Source: Dermanyssus gallinae (Eukaryota; Arthropoda; Arachnida; Mesostigmata; Dermanyssidae). From it: 64,000 nucleotides of DNA. The stretch lies in assembly GCA_003439945.1 (NCBI GenBank), contig QVRM01000946.1:489501-553500 (forward strand), written 5' to 3'. Both the position numbers and the translations under genes were made by a program. Below the pieces are notes generated by a model. That model saw only the letters and a program-made list of their open reading frames with translations, was not told where the DNA came from and searched no databases. Shown here piece by piece: positions 61,492-64,000 of the stretch (its first letter is position 1; the number at the start of each line of letters is the position of its first letter).

Positions 61492-62046
61492 TTACGAACC
61501 ACAATACCTTACAAACCACAATGTACAATACACAGAGGCGATTTTAAATCTAAGTAAAACATCTTCTGTAATGTACGTATAAAATACAGACAGCGGAATA
61601 CTGATATAGAATGTAATGGCATTTGAAAATCGTAGTAGCGACACAATGGAGACAAAGAAACAATAGAAATTCACAGCCTCACGGCCAAGTAGGCAAGCCA
61701 ACTTGCAATGTCGACCCACACCTCCGTACCTCAGGCTCAGCTTTGCTAAGGCCCACATTGCCCGGATGTGGCGCGTAAAGCGCCAGCACGCACAAACCTG
61801 TTGTATGTTGTAGAATTGTGAATGCAATGAAGCCGTCAGTAGAGCTAAACGCTGCCATGTACTACGTAGTAGTGGCTGTGCGTAAAGTGCAAAATTATCC
61901 CGTATCTCTCTATTTTTAAGTGTCCTGTCATCCTCTATCGGATTTATTACTGTAAAGGCGTGGCTAGCACAACGTTTTACAGAGATTGGAGCAGAGATCG
62001 ATGGCAGTCGCGAACAGTGGAGTAAAACTGGAGTGAACTTGGGCAT
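61492..62046 (-). CDS. Hypothetical protein, possible membrane protein exon
   Basis: Longest open frame of the window that owes nothing to simple repeats: 184 codons from the ATG at 62,046, open for another 15 codons upstream. The N-terminal half is basic (PVLLHCSRLPSISAPISVKR). Near the C terminus are two hydrophobic stretches, NFYCFFVSIVSLL and NAITFYISIPLSVFYTYI, that could span a membrane. I do not recognise the family; the pattern would be compatible with a chemoreceptor-like exon, but that is only a guess. It could also be chance or part of a transposon. No splice model is supported. Confidence 0.3.
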   Translation of the reverse strand: MPKFTPVLLHCSRLPSISAPISVKRCASHAFTVINPIEDDRTLKNREIRDNFALYAQPLLRSTWQRLALLTASLHSQFYNIQQVCACWRFTRHIRAMWALAKLSLRYGGVGRHCKLACLLGREAVNFYCFFVSIVSLLRFSNAITFYISIPLSVFYTYITEDVLLRFKIASVYCTLWFVRYCGS

Positions 62047-62115
62047 GATTGGTTGTGTTACCTTGTGTTCGTTAGCTCCAGGGTTGGGCACTGTCCCGTT
62101 AAAACTCTATGCCAC

Positions 62116-62580
62116 CGGTAGATCTCATAAAAATGTCGTCCTCATAGATTATTAAGTCAGCGTTAAACAGACTAGAGCTGAATACTGGCTGAGCGAGCTC
62201 TGCTTAATGAAGCTTACCAGAATCATCTCCTTGGGTTTATACAAACAATAGTTTTTTTACGAGAAGTGGTGTGCTACTTGCGTTAATCGTTTTAGATTCG
62301 AATTGGACCATCACTCCTGGTGTGTTGGATTCTCCATTGACCTCACGAGAGGTTGACTACCTTTTTACGTGCACCTGAGTATACTGCAGGTTTAAAGGGG
62401 CTATCAGCAGGACACGAGCAGCTGTTCCCGAGTGTGCCATTTAACGTATTGTACATGTATATAAATCATCACAATATTTTTATATATTTAGGAGATGATG
62501 TTGATTAGCTCTAGTCCGTTTAACGCTGACTTGATCTGATCATTATAGATAAAATGTGTTTGCTGCCTGAGATCTAACCG
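62116..62580. mobile_element. Inverted-repeat element, MITE-like
   Basis: A 26-base inverted repeat with one mismatch pairs 62,154-62,179 with 62,507-62,532 (left arm begins aagtcagcgttaaac). Further out, cggtagatctca (62,116-62,127) pairs with tgagatctaaccg (62,568-62,580). The element would be about 465 bp with no coding capacity, as in a non-autonomous DNA transposon. Ends and target-site duplication are not certain. Confidence 0.5.
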
Positions 62581-63142
62581 ACAAAAATAGACAGTTTACT
62601 AGTCGCGTAGTGTACACGCATGCACATATTGTGTACTATATATGATACGCATATGTACATGCTCTCATTGATTTCATTTATTTCACAATTTAGTTACATT
62701 TTCCAAAATATATACAAGCTAGTGACGCGTTACACGACGCTAGCGTCTGTTTCACGTTAAGAGGCAGTGCAGGAATCGCTGAGGCGCCTGACAGGTCATT
62801 GCGTGGTACTGTAACGTGGCTTGCGAGCGGAACCGGCATCGGCACTTTTTACACGGCTGGTGCAAACCTGGAGTGGAGCACACAAGGTATGATAGCCTGT
62901 GTACGATTTTGCTTGTGTATACGTGATGGCCAATTTCCGCCTGAGGCTTCATTTCCGGCAACCTTTTTCTGCTAGTCCGGCAAAAAATGCTAGAATGTTT
63001 TGGTAATCAATAACCTCTGCTCACTCTTAATTGTTTCCACTGCTGGTCCCCAGCCGCCGAGAAAATATATACAACGAGAGTCATTGCCGTCCGTGGAAGA
63101 CAGGGAATTTATCGCTTCATATATCAGGTCAAAAGCACCTTT
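62581..63142. other. No gene recognised
   Basis: Contains an exon-like segment after the acceptor tggtccccag (63,053), open in two frames to about 63,126, one of them reading QRESLPSVEDREFIASYIR. Confidence 0.35.
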
Positions 63143-63358
63143 AATCATATGTGCAAAAATATACACAATTATTTTTACAAAACAATTGACGTCTGGATAT
63201 AACTATAACATACATCAGGTCTGCCCGAGTTCGAAGACTTTGTGGAACTCTCCACGAAAACTGTTTTGTTTATCTTCACCGAGTGCCCGACGCCCAGTGA
63301 TTTAACATTTGCTTCACTTCGTAGTCCATTACCTTCATAAGTTAAACATGGTTTGGTT
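63143..63358 (+). repeat. Dispersed repeat, copy 2
   Basis: Partner of the repeat at 34,446-34,660, same orientation, moderately diverged. The following 63,359-63,620 is AT-rich with the shared atttgccgcct near 63,598. Confidence 0.6.
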
Positions 63359-64000
63359 AGCCCCGAGGCAACACAACTTTTTTTACAGCAATATATTTTT
63401 GTTCATGTAAATTTTGTATTCCCACAAGAGATACGCTTTCACGGGGAATATTACATTTTTCTAACGCTCGACTGATAAATTTGACGTGAATTCTCCCAAT
63501 GGCATATCTATTTTTTACCATATAAGAAGCCCAAACCTAGCTGCAGTGATGTGGCAGTAATGTATATGTGGCAAAACGTTTCTACAACTGAGCAACATTT
63601 GCCGCCTTTTTATTTCATTATTATTATTACATGATTGTTTATTACAAAATTACACTCTACCGAGGCTGTAACTCATCATTGGCACAATCTGCAACCCGTA
63701 TGAACATGGTGCATTTTATATTCGTGTACTTGTGATTTATGTACAAGTCGTAACTAAGTAACATGCTTTGAAACAGCTCCTCTTGCCGTTCGCAATCTGT
63801 GTTATCCCCGCGGAGTCTCTTCTCTTCCGCACGGGTTCTGCAGCTGCTGTTGTGTTCTTGTCATCGTAGCTTGAACTGCTGTTGTTGGCGCTATAGCACT
63901 TATTATGGTGATGTATTTTCCTACAGTTTGTCTTGAGAAAATTAACAATTATATTGATATTCACGCGGTGCTATTGTTGGCGGTGCTGTTGCCTGGTAAG
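63359..64000. other. No gene recognised
   Basis: AT-rich; TTA run (63,616-63,632), GCTGTTG triplets near 63,840-63,890 and at the very end. The minus frame 63,737-63,964 is short and unsupported. Confidence 0.5.

Overview
This is eukaryotic nuclear DNA from an animal, most likely an arthropod. The one clearly recognisable gene is interrupted by introns, there are tRNA-derived SINEs, several decayed non-LTR retrotransposons (LINEs) and a dead mariner-type transposase, and simple-sequence repeats are extremely dense. A mite or other chelicerate is my guess from the general look of the LINE reverse transcriptases; nothing in the window proves it.

Layout. From 1 to about 46.8 kb I recognise no gene by family. 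This part is crowded with (TA)n arrays (over thirty, 14 to 115 bp), CAA/CAG/CGA/GAT triplet runs, GA/CT runs and a few minisatellites. The open frames that cross these runs (YIYI, poly-Q/N/C/L/V stretches) are microsatellite artefacts. Some repeat-free patches could be exons (around 8.7, 9.4, 12.1, 17.0, 21.3, 25.4, 30.8, 38.4 and 39.1 kb) and are listed as low-confidence candidates. A degenerate mariner/Tc1-type transposase sits at 12.6-13.0 kb on the minus strand beside a perfect 26-bp palindrome. From 46.8 to 47.5 kb the DNA is rich in CCG/CTG triplets.

From 47.8 to 50.2 kb lie a 5'-truncated SINE, a minus-strand LINE reverse transcriptase remnant with an FADD motif, and two head-to-tail SINEs separated by three copies of one target-like sequence. 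Directly after them is the best gene of the window: a three-exon plus-strand gene for cytochrome c oxidase subunit 7A (50,542-52,310; 88 codons; polyA signal at 52,376). Its three coding pieces join with matching phase. Its first intron carries two LINE-derived fragments in opposite orientation, which would fold back on each other in the pre-mRNA.

From 52.4 kb to the end the texture changes: (TA)n arrays of 18 bp or more stop and decayed LINEs dominate. These are a possible RT trace near 53.4 kb, a fragment at 54.6-55.0 kb, the best-preserved copy at about 56.9-59.5 kb with motif A and YADD, and a further 3' fragment of the same family at 59.6-59.9 kb. The last 4 kb hold two long minus-strand open frames without known homology (59.9-60.4 and 61.5-62.05 kb), an inverted-repeat element of MITE type (62.1-62.6 kb) and a second copy of a dispersed repeat also found at 34.5 kb.

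The genes do not form a pathway. COX7A is a respiratory-chain housekeeping gene embedded in transposon debris. I did not find a convincing new biological system. The most unusual structures are the inverted LINE pair inside the COX7A intron, the SINE tandem with a triplicated flank, and several near-perfect short palindromes.
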